A DNA stretch of 64,000 nucleotides from Microbacterium mangrovi (GCF_000802305.1 NZ_JTDK01000010.1:124001-188000), one strand, 5' to 3'; positions 45,184 to 54,721 are shown, counted from the first letter of the stretch. The notes: generated by a model from the letters alone, not told the origin. Program-made: numbers and translations.

Positions 45184-45599
45184 TGCGCACCGGGAGGCGC
45201 CGCCCGACCGATCGCGCGCGCGAGCGTGCGGCCGATCCGGATGACCGCGGGTCGAGCCCGGTCGAGTTCGTCCTCGTCGGAGGCCTGCTCACCATCCTCA
45301 CGCTCGGCGTCCTGCAGTTCGGTCTCGACGTGTACGTGCGAAACGTCGTCCACGATGCCGCGGTGGAGGGCGCGTATCACGCGGCGCTGGCAGACCTCGA
45401 TGCGGCGGACGGGGCGGCCTGGACGAGGCGGATCATCACGCGGACGGTCGGCGCCCGCTACGCCGGGCGGATCGATGCGCGCCGTTCCGGAGACGATGTG
45501 CGGCTCACGGTGCGCACGACGCTGCCCCTCATCGGGCTGATCGGGATCCCTCAAGCCTTGGAGGTGACCTCCCGTGCGCCGATCGAACGGCTGGACTGA
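45183..45599 (+). CDS. tadE: TadE-like pseudopilin 1
   Basis: 138 codons from ATG 45183, which shares one base with the previous stop (TGATG). DRGSSPVEF carries the prepilin-type pattern (Gly, then Glu at +5). It leads into a hydrophobic helix (VLVGGLLTILTLGVLQFGLD) and an extracytoplasmic domain. This is the minor pseudopilin of the Tad system. Confidence 0.88.
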   Translation: MRTGRRRPTDRARERAADPDDRGSSPVEFVLVGGLLTILTLGVLQFGLDVYVRNVVHDAAVEGAYHAALADLDAADGAAWTRRIITRTVGARYAGRIDARRSGDDVRLTVRTTLPLIGLIGIPQALEVTSRAPIERLD

Positions 45600-46056
45600 C
45601 CGGCTCCGAGTCAACGCGCCGGCGACGGACGACGCGGGGTCGGCGGCGATCGAGTTCATCTTCGTGGGCGTGCTCATGCTGGTTCCGCTGGTCTACCTGA
45701 TCGTGACCCTGGGCCTGGTGCAGGGACAGACCCTGGGGGCGGAGGCCGCGGCGCGGCACATCGCCCGGGCGGTCGCCACGGCGCCGGATCCGGAGGCCGC
45801 ATCCCGCCGCGCTCGCCAGGTTCTGCAGGCGGTGATCGCCGACTACGACCTCGACCCGGCGACGGTGGATCTGTCGATGAGCTGCCTGCCCCGCGGGGTC
45901 CGCTGCCCGTCGGCGGGCGCCACCGTCCGTGTGACCGTGCGCGCACAGGTCGCGCTGCCGCTCGTGCCGCACATCCTCGGCCTGAACGACTGGGCCAGCG
46001 TCCGGCTGGAATCCCATGCCGCCCAGCACGTCTCGCAGTTTCCGGGGTCGCCGTGA
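45574..46056 (+). CDS. TadE-like pseudopilin 2
   Basis: 160 codons from GTG 45574, inside the previous gene by 26 bases, with GGAGGT upstream. DAGSAAIEF again matches the prepilin cleavage pattern and is followed by the helix IFVGVLMLVPLVYLIVTL. Two cysteines (CLPRGVRC) could form a disulfide outside the cell. Confidence 0.87.
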   Translation: MRRSNGWTDRLRVNAPATDDAGSAAIEFIFVGVLMLVPLVYLIVTLGLVQGQTLGAEAAARHIARAVATAPDPEAASRRARQVLQAVIADYDLDPATVDLSMSCLPRGVRCPSAGATVRVTVRAQVALPLVPHILGLNDWASVRLESHAAQHVSQFPGSP

Positions 46057-46493
46057 CCGTCGCCTGGCCCGGGCGGCGCCCACGCCCCGGCGCCGACGAC
46101 GAGGGCACGCTGATGATCCTGACGATCGCGTACGCGGCGCTGGCGCTGGTGCTCATCCTGCTGTGTGCGGATGCCACGTCGATGTACCTCGCTCAGAAGC
46201 AGGTCGAGGCGGTGGCCGACGGTGCCGCCGTCGCGGCCGCCGAGGGGGTGGCCTCCGCGACGGGCGAGGATACGGTCGCGGTGCGACTCGATGACGACGC
46301 GGTGCGCAGGGCGGCGTCGCTGTTCGTGCACGACAACGGAGGGGGAGCCGCCCTCGTGAGCGGGACGGCACCGGACAGCACGTCGGCCCGCGTCACGGTG
46401 GCGTCGACGTGGCATCCTCCGGTCATCACGCTGTTCGTCCCGCAGGGCGTGACGCTGCGCGCCACCGCGACGAGTCGCACGGCTCTGGAGTGA
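46053..46493 (+). CDS. TadG-like membrane protein
   Basis: 146 codons from GTG 46053, overlapping the previous gene by 4 bases. DEGTLMILTIAYAALALVLI forms an N-terminal helix without the prepilin Glu. VEAVADGAAVAAAEGVA follows, a helical motif typical of TadG/Rv3660-cluster proteins. It ends the Tad operon. Confidence 0.82.
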   Translation: MTVAWPGRRPRPGADDEGTLMILTIAYAALALVLILLCADATSMYLAQKQVEAVADGAAVAAAEGVASATGEDTVAVRLDDDAVRRAASLFVHDNGGGAALVSGTAPDSTSARVTVASTWHPPVITLFVPQGVTLRATATSRTALE

Positions 46494-46506
46494 CCCGTAT
46501 CCGCGA

Positions 46507-46512
46507 TACCCT
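46507..46512 (+). promoter_or_regulatory. -10 hexamer of prfB (leaderless)
   Basis: TACCCT lies 8 nt before ATG 46521. It separates prfB transcription from the Tad operon. Confidence 0.5.
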
Positions 46513-46520
46513 GGACTGTC

Positions 46521-47633
46521 ATGCTTGAGTTCGATCCGTCTGCCGACATCCAGGCCCTGCGTTCCACGTTCTCCGACATCCAGGCCGTCGTCGATGTTCC
46601 CGCCCTGCGCGCCGACATCGAGCGACTGAGCGCCGAGGCCGGTGCCCCCGACCTCTGGGACGACGTCGAGAAGGCGCAGAAGGTCACCAGCGCCCTCAGC
46701 CACCGTCAGGCGGAGCTCAAGCGCGTCACCGACGTCGAGCAGCGCCTGGACGACCTCGACGTGCTCGTCGAGCTCGCCAACGAGATGGACGACGAGGACA
46801 CCGCGAACGAGGCGCGGGCCGAGCTCGCCGCGCTCGGCGAGGTCATCAGCGACCTCGAGGTCCAGACCCTCCTCGACGGCGAGTACGACGAGCGCGCTGC
46901 CGTCGTCACGATCCGCTCGGGCGCCGGCGGCGACGACGCGACCGACTTCGCCGAGATGCTGATGCGCATGTACCTGCGGTGGGCGGAGCGGCACAAGTAC
47001 CCGGTGAAGGTGATGGACACCTCCTACGCCGAGGGCGCCGGCATCAAGTCCGCGACGTTCGAGGTGGATGCCCCGTACGCCTACGGCACGCTGTCGGTCG
47101 AGGCCGGCACGCACCGCCTGGCCCGCATCAGCCCGTTCGGCTCGGCGGACAAGCGCCAGACCAGCTTCGCCGCCGTCGAGGTCATCCCGGTGATGGAGGA
47201 GGCCGTCGAGGTCGACATCCCCGAGGGCGACATCCGCGTCGACGTGTTCCGCTCGTCGGGGCCGGGCGGACAGTCGGTCAACACCACCGACTCCGCCGTG
47301 CGCATCACGCACCTCCCGACCGGGATCGTCGTCTCGATGCAGAACGAGAAGTCGCAGATCCAGAACCGGGCCGCTGCGATGCGCGTGCTGCAGACGCGCC
47401 TGCTCCTTCTGAAGAAGGAAGAAGAGGCGGCCAAGAAGAAGGAGCTCGCCGGCGTCATCACCGCGAGCTGGGGCGACCAGATGCGCTCGTACTTCCTCTA
47501 CGGACAGCAGCTCGTCAAAGACCTCCGCACCGGCTACGAGGTCGGCAACCCGGCGGTCGTCTTCGACGGCGACCTCGACGGCCTGATCGCCGCCGGCATC
47601 CGCTGGCGCAAGCGCAAGGACGACGACGACTGA
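46521..47633 (+). CDS. prfB: Peptide chain release factor 2
   Basis: 370 codons from ATG 46521 in one uninterrupted frame, with no programmed frameshift site. The GGQ motif is at 249-251 ([11 protein letters not shown]) and the UGA-specific SPF tripeptide is in [11 protein letters not shown]. It terminates translation at UGA and UAA. Confidence 0.98.
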   Translation: MLEFDPSADIQALRSTFSDIQAVVDVPALRADIERLSAEAGAPDLWDDVEKAQKVTSALSHRQAELKRVTDVEQRLDDLDVLVELANEMDDEDTANEARAELAALGEVISDLEVQTLLDGEYDERAAVVTIRSGAGGDDATDFAEMLMRMYLRWAERHKYPVKVMDTSYAEGAGIKSATFEVDAPYAYGTLSVEAGTHRLARISPFGSADKRQTSFAAVEVIPVMEEAVEVDIPEGDIRVDVFRSSGPGGQSVNTTDSAVRITHLPTGIVVSMQNEKSQIQNRAAAMRVLQTRLLLLKKEEEAAKKKELAGVITASWGDQMRSYFLYGQQLVKDLRTGYEVGNPAVVFDGDLDGLIAAGIRWRKRKDDDD

Positions 47634-47707
47634 CGTCTCGACGCGAAGACATCGATCCGGATGCCGCGCGTCCGGGTGTCGTTAGCGGTCGCGACGGCGT
47701 GCCCGCT

Positions 47708-47713
47708 TAGGCT
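47708..47713 (+). promoter_or_regulatory. -10 hexamer of ftsE
   Basis: TAGGCT lies 9 nt before ATG 47723. It predicts a leaderless or near-leaderless transcript. Confidence 0.45.
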
Positions 47714-47722
47714 CGTTAGGCC

Positions 47723-48736
47723 ATGATCCGGTTCGAGAACGTCACCAAGCGTTACCGCGGCACGTCGAAGCCCGCCCTCAGCGAGGTCGACTTCGAGGTG
47801 CTGCGAGGCGAGTTCGTCTTCCTCGTCGGCCCCTCCGGGTCCGGCAAGTCATCCTGCCTGCGGCTGATCCTGCGCGAGGACACCCCCTCCGAGGGCCGCG
47901 TGATCGCGCTGGGACGCGACCTGCGCACGATGTCCACCCGCAAGGTCCCGTACTTCCGCCGCCACATCGGAGCCGTCTTCCAGGACTTCCGGCTCCTTCC
48001 GACCAAGACGGTCTCGCAGAACGTCGCCTTCGCGCTGCAGGTGATCGGCGCCTCGCGGCCCTTCATCCAGCAGGCGGTGCCGGAGGCACTGTCGCTGGTC
48101 GGACTCACCGGCAAGGGCAAGCGACTGCCGCACGAGCTGTCCGGCGGCGAGCAGCAGCGCGTCGCGATCGCGCGTGCGCTGGTCAATCGTCCTCAGGTGC
48201 TCCTCGCCGACGAGCCGACCGGAAACCTGGATCCAGCGACCTCCGCCGACATCATGCAGCTGCTCGCGCGCATCAACCTCGCCGGGACCACGGTGGTCAT
48301 GGCGACGCACGAGGCGGGATTCGTCGATCAGATGCAGCGCCGCGTGATCGAACTGAGCGAGGGCGTCATGGTGCGCGACGAGAGCCACGGCGGTTATGGC
48401 GATCGCCGTCTGCCGGACCTCGCGCCCGGCCCCGAGAAGGGCGTCGAGTCCGTCGCGGCGTTGACCGCCGTGCTCGAACTGCACCGCGAGATCGTCGAGA
48501 CGGGCGTCGCCGACCTGCCCTTCGCACCCGCACCGGTCCCGGCTTCGCGCCCCGCACCGCAAGCCGATGCGAAGGGTGCCGAGGAGCCTGAGGAAGCCGA
48601 GAAGGCACCCGAGGAGCCGGCACCGCGAACGGGGACGATCGAGGTTCAGGATGTCGACGTCGCCGAGCTCGGCCTCGCCGACAAGCTCGGCCTCGGCGAC
48701 ACGGACGACGACGAAGAAGTGGGGCCGACGCGATGA
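47723..48736 (+). CDS. ftsE: Cell division ATPase FtsE with C-terminal extension
   Basis: 337 codons from ATG 47723. The ABC domain has Walker A GPSGSGKS (36-43), signature [14 protein letters not shown] and Walker B VLLADEPTGNLD. FtsE is usually ~225-230 residues. Here about 105 extra residues follow, Pro/Ala/Glu-rich and ending in an acidic tail (DTDDDEEVG). It overlaps ftsX by 4 bases. FtsEX couples division to peptidoglycan hydrolases. Confidence 0.96.
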   Translation: MIRFENVTKRYRGTSKPALSEVDFEVLRGEFVFLVGPSGSGKSSCLRLILREDTPSEGRVIALGRDLRTMSTRKVPYFRRHIGAVFQDFRLLPTKTVSQNVAFALQVIGASRPFIQQAVPEALSLVGLTGKGKRLPHELSGGEQQRVAIARALVNRPQVLLADEPTGNLDPATSADIMQLLARINLAGTTVVMATHEAGFVDQMQRRVIELSEGVMVRDESHGGYGDRRLPDLAPGPEKGVESVAALTAVLELHREIVETGVADLPFAPAPVPASRPAPQADAKGAEEPEEAEKAPEEPAPRTGTIEVQDVDVAELGLADKLGLGDTDDDEEVGPTR

Positions 48737-49647
48737 GGGCTGGACTCATCTTCACCGAGGCGCTCTCCGGCCTGCGGCGGAACATCTCGATGGTGATCTC
48801 GATCGTGCTGGTCACCTTCGTCTCGCTGACCTTCGTGGGTGCGGCGATCCTCATGCAGGGCCAGATCGGCAAGATGCGCGACTTCTGGACCGGGCGTGCG
48901 CAGGTGCAGGTCTCGATGTGCGTGAACGGCGCCCGCGAGGCATCCTGCTCGAGCGGGGCCGCGACGGCCTCCCAGATCGCCGCCGTCAAGAAGCAGCTCG
49001 ACAGCGCCGCGCTGAAGCCCCTGATCGGCCAGTATCGGTTCGAGACGCCCAAGCAGGCGTACGAGAACGCTCTGAAGCTGCTCGGCAACGACTACCGCGA
49101 CATCCTCAGCCCCGGCCAGTTCGGGGCGAGCTTCTACATCAACCTGGTCGATCCCGAGAATTCCGCCGTCCTGTCCGAAGCCTTCGCCGGAAAGCCCGGC
49201 GTCCAGGGCGTCCAGGATCAGATGAAGCTCCTGCAGCCGTTGTTCTCCGCCCTCACGGTCGCCACGTACATCGCCGTGGGAATCGCCGTGCTGATGCTCA
49301 TCGCCGCCGTGCTCCTGGTCGGCACCACGATCCGATTGTCGGCCTATGCGCGAAGACGGGAGATCGGCATCATGCGGCTCGTGGGGGCATCGAACAGATT
49401 CATCCAGACGCCGTTCATCCTGGAAGGCGTGTTCTCGGCCCTGATCGGATCCGTCCTGGCGTGCGTCGCGGTGTGGGCCACGGTGCAGTTCGGGGTGGGC
49501 GGATACCTGGAGCGGCGGGTCGAGTTCGTGACGACCTGGGTAGACACCTCGGACGTGCTGTATGTCATCCCGATCCTCATCGGGCTCGGCGTGCTGCTGG
49601 CGGCCGTGTCCGCCGGCTTCGCGATTCGCCGGTGGCTGCGCGCTTGA
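48733..49647 (+). CDS. ftsX: Cell division permease FtsX
   Basis: 304 codons from ATG 48733. One N-terminal membrane helix is followed by a large extracellular loop with two cysteines (VSMCVNGAREASC), then three C-terminal helices. It also has RRREIGIMRLVGASN-type sequence (seen as ARRREIGIMRLVGASNRF). It transmits ATPase activity of FtsE to wall hydrolases outside. Confidence 0.96.
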   Translation: MRAGLIFTEALSGLRRNISMVISIVLVTFVSLTFVGAAILMQGQIGKMRDFWTGRAQVQVSMCVNGAREASCSSGAATASQIAAVKKQLDSAALKPLIGQYRFETPKQAYENALKLLGNDYRDILSPGQFGASFYINLVDPENSAVLSEAFAGKPGVQGVQDQMKLLQPLFSALTVATYIAVGIAVLMLIAAVLLVGTTIRLSAYARRREIGIMRLVGASNRFIQTPFILEGVFSALIGSVLACVAVWATVQFGVGGYLERRVEFVTTWVDTSDVLYVIPILIGLGVLLAAVSAGFAIRRWLRA

Positions 49648-49710
49648 TAGACTGACGGGCTTGCCGCCGTCCGTCCGGGCCACCTGCGGCATCCGACCAA
49701 GGAGTGGACC

Positions 49711-50187
49711 ATGCCTCGGGAACGTGGTGAGAAAGTCGTCGCGACAAACCGTCGCGCCCGCCACGAGTACACCATCGAGAAGACGTACGAAGCGGGCCTG
49801 GTGCTGACCGGCACCGAGGTGAAGTCGCTGCGGCAGGGCCGTGCGAACCTGTCCGACGGATACGCCTACATCGACGGCGGCCAGGCCTACCTCGATGCCG
49901 TGCACATTCCCGAGTACTCGCAGGGCACGTGGACCAACCACTCGTCCAAGCGCACCCGCAAGCTGCTGCTGCACAAGGACGAGATCATCAAGCTGTCGCA
50001 CGCCGTCTCCGCGGGTGGGTACACGCTCGTGCCGCTGAAGCTGTACTTCTCGGACGGCCGCGCCAAGGTCGAGATCGCGGTGGCGAAGGGCAAGCGCGAG
50101 TACGACAAGCGCCAGACGCTGCGCGAGCGCCAGGACAAGCGCGAGGCCGAGCGCGCGATGCGCTCCCGCAACCGGCTGGGGGAGTGA
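49711..50187 (+). CDS. smpB: tmRNA-binding protein SmpB
   Basis: 158 codons from ATG 49711, with AAGGAG upstream. Motifs: [39 protein letters not shown] and the basic C-terminal tail [18 protein letters not shown]. It carries tmRNA into stalled ribosomes. The tmRNA gene lies 3 kb downstream, a common actinobacterial arrangement. A TAGACT hexamer near 49647 may be its -10 element. Confidence 0.98.
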   Translation: MPRERGEKVVATNRRARHEYTIEKTYEAGLVLTGTEVKSLRQGRANLSDGYAYIDGGQAYLDAVHIPEYSQGTWTNHSSKRTRKLLLHKDEIIKLSHAVSAGGYTLVPLKLYFSDGRAKVEIAVAKGKREYDKRQTLRERQDKREAERAMRSRNRLGE

Positions 50188-50201
50188 GCGCGGGCTGACT
50201 C

Positions 50202-51662
50202 TCAGCGGGTGGACGCGTCGGCCGGCGCGGCCGGATCGGATGCCGCGGCGTCGCGGAATGCGTCCTTCGGCACGAACACGAGCAGCCCCGCGGCGATGAG
50301 GGCGGTGACGCCGCAGACGACCCACACTGTCACGTAACCGGTGAAGGAGCCGGCGGTCGATTGCGTCCCGCCGGTGGCCCCGTGCAGCAGGGCGATGCCG
50401 AAGACGCAGGAGGCGATCGCGCCGCCGACGGTCTTGACCGAGTTCGTCAGGCCGGTGGCGACACCGGTCTGGGTCGGCGGAGCGGCGGATGCCGCGGCGG
50501 CGGGCAGGGCGGCGACGAGCGCGCCCGACCCGATGCCGACGATGACCATGTTCGTGATGAGCTGGCCGTAGGCGGCGTGGAACGGCAGGAACAGGAGGAA
50601 CCCGATGCCGACGAGGACGGCTGCGACGATGAGCGCCACGCGGGGCGTGAGCAGTCGTGCGACGGTCGGATAGGTGACAGCCCCGGCGATCATCGCGATG
50701 AGGTAGATCCCGATGATGAGCGAGGTCTGGAAGCCGCTCGTGCCGAGGCCGTAGCCGTACACGGCCGGGTCGGTGCGCGCGAAGGTCGACAACGGTGCCT
50801 GCGCGCCGAGGACGCTCACTCCGAACAGCCCCGCGGTGAGGAAGACCGGGCCGAGGCTGGGGGAGCGGAACATGCGGACGTCGATGAGGGGGTCCGGCTG
50901 GCGCAGCTCCCAGACCGCGAACGGCCACACCAGCAGGATGCCGAGGGCGACCACCGCCCACGAGAACGCGTTCTCGACCCCCGTGATCCGCAGCAGGCTC
51001 AGGCCGCCCGTGAGGGCCAGCAGCGCGAGCGAGATCAGCACGAGCCCCACCGTGTCGAGGCGCCCGCCGGTGGGGTTCGGCGACTCGCGCACACCCCACA
51101 GCACGACGAAGAAGCAGGCCACGACGGCGAGGGCGGGGATGAGCAGCACCACCGTGAGCGGCAGCACGTCGACGAGCGCCCCGCCGACGAGCGCGCCGAT
51201 GATCGCGCCGCTTTCGAGGGCCGCGACCAGCAGGCCGGCGGCCTTCGCGGTGATGCCGGAGCGTCCGGGCAGGGACCGGGCACGCGACCAGATGAGCGCG
51301 ATCTCCAGGGGCAGCCAGACGACGTAGAAGCCCATGAGCGCCCACGCGGCCAGGAAGACCGGGAACGACGACGTGAACGGCAGCACGAGCGCGGCGGCCG
51401 CCGTGATCGCGGTCGAGACCAGCAGGATGCGCTTGTGCCCGACCATGTCGCCGAGTTTGGCCAGCGCCGGGACGACCAGTGCCGACAGCATCAGCTGGGT
51501 GCCCTCGAGCCAGTTCACGTCGGCGTCGGGGATCTCCAGATGCCGCGCGATGTTCGTCAGCATCGGGGTGTAATACCCCTGGAGGATGCCGCTGGTGAAC
51601 TCCACGAACGCGAGGAAGCCGACGACGCCGGCGAGGGTGCCGAGGCTGGTGCGCGCTGACAT
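50202..51662 (-). CDS. MFS transporter, 14-helix DHA2-like
   Basis: 486 codons from ATG 51662, with GGAG 5 nt upstream. I count fourteen hydrophobic helices. The loop 2-3 motif is GDMVGHKRILL. A probable drug or metabolite exporter of the DHA2 type; the substrate is unknown. It lies 29 bases downstream of the M20 peptidase stop on the same strand, so the two may be co-transcribed. Confidence 0.88.
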   Translation of the reverse strand: MSARTSLGTLAGVVGFLAFVEFTSGILQGYYTPMLTNIARHLEIPDADVNWLEGTQLMLSALVVPALAKLGDMVGHKRILLVSTAITAAAALVLPFTSSFPVFLAAWALMGFYVVWLPLEIALIWSRARSLPGRSGITAKAAGLLVAALESGAIIGALVGGALVDVLPLTVVLLIPALAVVACFFVVLWGVRESPNPTGGRLDTVGLVLISLALLALTGGLSLLRITGVENAFSWAVVALGILLVWPFAVWELRQPDPLIDVRMFRSPSLGPVFLTAGLFGVSVLGAQAPLSTFARTDPAVYGYGLGTSGFQTSLIIGIYLIAMIAGAVTYPTVARLLTPRVALIVAAVLVGIGFLLFLPFHAAYGQLITNMVIVGIGSGALVAALPAAAASAAPPTQTGVATGLTNSVKTVGGAIASCVFGIALLHGATGGTQSTAGSFTGYVTVWVVCGVTALIAAGLLVFVPKDAFRDAAASDPAAPADASTR

Positions 51663-51691
51663 CGGGCTCCTTTGCACGGAAACGGGCCAGG

Positions 51692-53026
51692 CTACTGTAA
51701 CCGCTCCAGGAGCGTGCGATGGAATCGGGCACCGCGCTCGAGCTCGGCGATCTCGACGCGTTCGTCCACCCCGTGGATGCTCGCGCGCAGCTGCGCGCTC
51801 ATCGCGAGCGGCGCGAACCGGTACACCACGGGGCTGAAGCGATGGAAGTGCCGGGAGTCGGACGCCGCCATCATCACGTACGGAACGGCCGTGGCGTCCG
51901 GGTGGGATGCCGCCAGCGCCTCCCTCATGAGGGCGAACTGCGCGTTGTCGGTCGGCGACTCCGGTGACGGCTCGTCGCCGTCGACGACCTCGACCGCGAT
52001 GCTGCGGTCGCTGATGCGCCGCGTGACGCGCTGCACCGTGCCGGCAACGGTCTCGCCCAGTGCCAGGCGCAGGTTGAGCGTCGCGGAGGCCTGCGACGGC
52101 AGCACGTTGGCCGCCGTTCCGCCGGACTGCATCGTGGCCGCGACGGTCGTGCGCACCATGGCCGCAGGCTCGCCGCCGAGGGCGGCGAACACGCGCGCCG
52201 ACACCGCGGGCAGGGCGGCGAGCATCCGGTAGAGCGGCCTGGCCGGGCCCGTGCTGGTCCGCGAGAAGGTGTGCAGCATCCTGCTGACCGCGAGCGGCGT
52301 CCGCGGGCGGAAGGTTCCCGGCGTCAGGCGGTCGATGCTGTGCGCCAGAGTGCCGATGGCGGTGCGGGCCGGCGGCGCGGAGGCGTGCCCGCCGGCGCCG
52401 CGGGCGCCGAGTCGCAGGGTCAGGGTGCCCTTCTCGCCGACCCCGATCATGGCCGCCGTGCCGGTGACGAACGGGAGCGGGGCATCCACCACGGCGCCGC
52501 CCTCGTCGAGGACGAGCCACGGGGTGATGCCGCGCTCGCGGAGAGCGGCTGCGATCGCCTGCGCGCCGCCGCCGTGCGTCTCCTCGTTGCCGCCGAACGA
52601 CAGGTAGACGTCGCGTGCCGGCACGTGGCCGGCTTCGAGCAGCTGCTCCACGGCCTCGAGCACCACCAGCAGTGGTCCCTTGTCGTCGAGTGCGCCACGC
52701 CCGTACACGAACCCGTCGGCGATGCGGCCCTCGAACGGGGGATGCGTCCAGGCGTCCGACGCGTCCACGGGCACGACGTCGTAGTGCGCCATGAGGACGA
52801 CCGGGTCGGCGTCGGAGTCCCGGCCGGCCCAGCGGTACAGCAGCCCGAAGTCGGTGAGCCGCTCGCGGGTCAGCATCGCGGCGATGCGCGGATACAGCTC
52901 GCCGATCAGCTCCACGAACGCCTCGAACGGTGCGCGGCCCCGCTCGTCGACCTCGGCCGACACCGTCGGCAGCTGGATCATGCGGGAAAGTCGCTGCGCC
53001 ATGGCGTGCTGCACGTCGTTCGTCAT
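51692..53026 (-). CDS. M20 family metallopeptidase
   Basis: 444 codons from ATG 53026, preceded by GGAGG at a long spacing. The two-metal site motifs are VVLMAHYDVVPVD, GRGALDDKGPLL and SFGGNEETHGG. An ordering AAALRERG/VLDEGGAVV and a C-terminal GVDERVE follow. It resembles the PM20D1/carboxypeptidase S branch, which cleaves or forms N-acyl amino acids or dipeptides. There is no signal peptide, so it acts in the cytoplasm. Confidence 0.9.
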   Translation of the reverse strand: MTNDVQHAMAQRLSRMIQLPTVSAEVDERGRAPFEAFVELIGELYPRIAAMLTRERLTDFGLLYRWAGRDSDADPVVLMAHYDVVPVDASDAWTHPPFEGRIADGFVYGRGALDDKGPLLVVLEAVEQLLEAGHVPARDVYLSFGGNEETHGGGAQAIAAALRERGITPWLVLDEGGAVVDAPLPFVTGTAAMIGVGEKGTLTLRLGARGAGGHASAPPARTAIGTLAHSIDRLTPGTFRPRTPLAVSRMLHTFSRTSTGPARPLYRMLAALPAVSARVFAALGGEPAAMVRTTVAATMQSGGTAANVLPSQASATLNLRLALGETVAGTVQRVTRRISDRSIAVEVVDGDEPSPESPTDNAQFALMREALAASHPDATAVPYVMMAASDSRHFHRFSPVVYRFAPLAMSAQLRASIHGVDERVEIAELERGARFHRTLLERLQ

Positions 53027-53068
53027 CGGGGCCTCCGGCCGTCCACCCTAAGCCACCGGTCGCCGGAA

Positions 53069-53097
53069 TTGCCGCGCGTCGTTCGTCGTTGTAGTCT
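53069..53097 (+). promoter_or_regulatory. Promoter of tmRNA
   Basis: TTGCCG (53069-53074) and TAGTCT (53092-53097) are separated by 17 nt, a housekeeping-sigma promoter. The predicted start is near 53104, leaving a leader of about 65 nt that must be removed before the mature 5' end at 53171. Confidence 0.65.
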
Positions 53098-53170
53098 GTG
53101 ATGCTCGGGTGCGGATGCTCCCGAGTGGCAACTCCACAGTGTGACAGCGGTCCCTTCATCTGAAGGACAC

Positions 53171-53537
53171 GGGGCTGATCGGTTTCGACAGCGCCTGTGA
53201 ACCCACGAGAAGCGGGCCGAGGATGCAGGGTTATCTCGTGAACGCTCCCTGCAAACCAATAAGTGCCAACAACAAGCGCACTGACTTCGCCCTCGCTGCG
53301 TAAGCGAGCCCGATAGTCCGTCAGGCCGTATGTGATTCCGATACGGATCCTGGCGTCATCTAGGAATCTTGCTGTGTGACGGCGTCTGGACGTCACGCGG
53401 GACTCTTCCCAGGCTGGGCCTGTCGACTTGGGTGTCTGTGACAAAGGTCGGGGCCGAGCAGAACGTCTGCACAGACTGCGCCCGGAGAATGCGTGGAATC
53501 TCAGCGCTGGACGGGGGTTCGATTCCCCCCAGCTCCA
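53171..53537 (+). ncRNA. ssrA: Transfer-messenger RNA (tmRNA)
   Basis: The 5' end GGGGCTGATCGGTTTCGACA and the 3' end GGTTCGATTCCCCCCAGCTC pair as a tRNA-like domain with discriminator A. The tag ORF is 53265-53303 and encodes ANNKRTDFALAA before TAA, with the first Ala as resume codon. The tag ends in ALAA, the degradation signal read by ClpXP/ClpAP-type proteases. The length is about 367 nt, CCA not encoded. Confidence 0.97.
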
Positions 53538-53564
53538 CTGGCTTCCAGCCGAACCGCTGTCACG

Positions 53565-53618
53565 GAAGAGAGCCCCCTCGGAGCCCTGCGAACGCAGGGC
53601 TCCGAGGGGGCTCTCTTC
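53565..53618 (+). terminator. Long perfect hairpin after tmRNA
   Basis: Two perfectly complementary 26-nt arms (53565-53590 and 53593-53618) start GAAGAGAGCCCCC and leave only a tiny loop. The 3' side continues GTCGC without a U tract, so release may rely on stem strength alone. Confidence 0.8.
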
Positions 53619-53814
53619 GTCGCGGCAGGGTGCCAGCATCCCGGCTCTCGCGCAAGCATCGAGCGTCGCTCGCGGAAATCTTCCTGTCCGGCGGGGCGGA
53701 TTCTCACGATCCGGACACGACCGGGTCTCGGGGTTGGCTCTTTTGAACCGGGTCCGATTACGCTTCATCGATACCCATGTCTGTGGGCCCCCGAACTCAC
53801 ACCGAGGTGAATCA

Positions 53815-54720
53815 ATGCGAACCCGACGTTTCCTCGTCGCCGCGGCCGGTGCCGCTGCGGCCGCCCTCCTGCTCGCCGGCTGCGTGGACAACACGCCCAC
53901 CGGCTCGTCCACCGGCGGATCCTCCGCCAGCGGCGCGGCCGTCACGAAGGATGCCGCCCTTTACAACGCCCTCCCGTCCTCGATCAAGTCCTCCGGCGTC
54001 CTCGCCGTGGGCATGGACGACACCTACGCTCCGAACGAGTTCAAGGACGCGAACGGCAACCCCACCGGCTGGGAGGTGGACCTCACCAACGCGATCGCCG
54101 CGAAGCTGGGGGTCAAGGCCCAGTACAACATCGCCAAGTTCGACAACATCCTCCCGTCGATCACCGGCGGCAAGGACGACATCGGCATGTCGTCGTTCAC
54201 CGACACCAAAGAGCGCGAGAAGCAGGTCGACTTCGTCAACTACTACTCCGCCGGCATCGCCTGGGCATCGCTCAAGGGCAAGAACGTGAACCCGGACGAC
54301 GCCTGCGGCCTGAAGGTGGCCGTGCAGTCCACGACCTACGAAGACACCGACGAGGTGCCCGCCAAGTCGAAGGCCTGCACCGCGAAGGGCAAGCCCGCCA
54401 TCCAGGTCTTCCGCTTCGACGCGCAGGACCAGGCCACCAACGCCGTCATCCTCGGCCAGGTGGATGCCATGAGCGCGGACTCGCCCGTCACCGCGTACGC
54501 GATCAAGACGACCGGCGACAAGCTCCAGCCCGCGGGCAAGACCTTCGACGTCGCCCCGTACGGCATCCCGGTCGCCAAGAACTCGCAGCTCACGCCCGTC
54601 CTGCAGAAGGCCGTGCAGGCGCTGATCGACGACGGCACCTACGGCAAGATCCTCGACAAGTGGGGTGTCGCCGACGGTGGCGTGAAGACGGCCGAGATCA
54701 ACCTCGCTTCGAAGAGCTGA
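53815..54720 (+). CDS. Amino-acid ABC transporter substrate-binding lipoprotein
   Basis: 301 codons from ATG 53815, with GAGGTGA upstream. It has a lipoprotein signal peptide with lipobox LLAGC (acylated C23). The family 3 solute-binding fold is shown by MDDTYAPNEF, GWEVDLTNAIAAKLG and the C-terminal DDGTYGKILDKWGV. It captures polar amino acids outside the cell and heads a three-gene importer operon. Confidence 0.94.
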   Translation: MRTRRFLVAAAGAAAAALLLAGCVDNTPTGSSTGGSSASGAAVTKDAALYNALPSSIKSSGVLAVGMDDTYAPNEFKDANGNPTGWEVDLTNAIAAKLGVKAQYNIAKFDNILPSITGGKDDIGMSSFTDTKEREKQVDFVNYYSAGIAWASLKGKNVNPDDACGLKVAVQSTTYEDTDEVPAKSKACTAKGKPAIQVFRFDAQDQATNAVILGQVDAMSADSPVTAYAIKTTGDKLQPAGKTFDVAPYGIPVAKNSQLTPVLQKAVQALIDDGTYGKILDKWGVADGGVKTAEINLASKS

Positions 54721-54721
54721 G

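Noticed and set aside
46521-46620. Programmed +1 frameshift in prfB
   Set aside because: The frame is continuous from ATG 46521 and there is no early UGA, so autoregulatory frameshifting is absent.
53356-53746. Short ORFs across tmRNA and its terminator
   Set aside because: They read through structured RNA and the palindromic terminator, so they are accidental.
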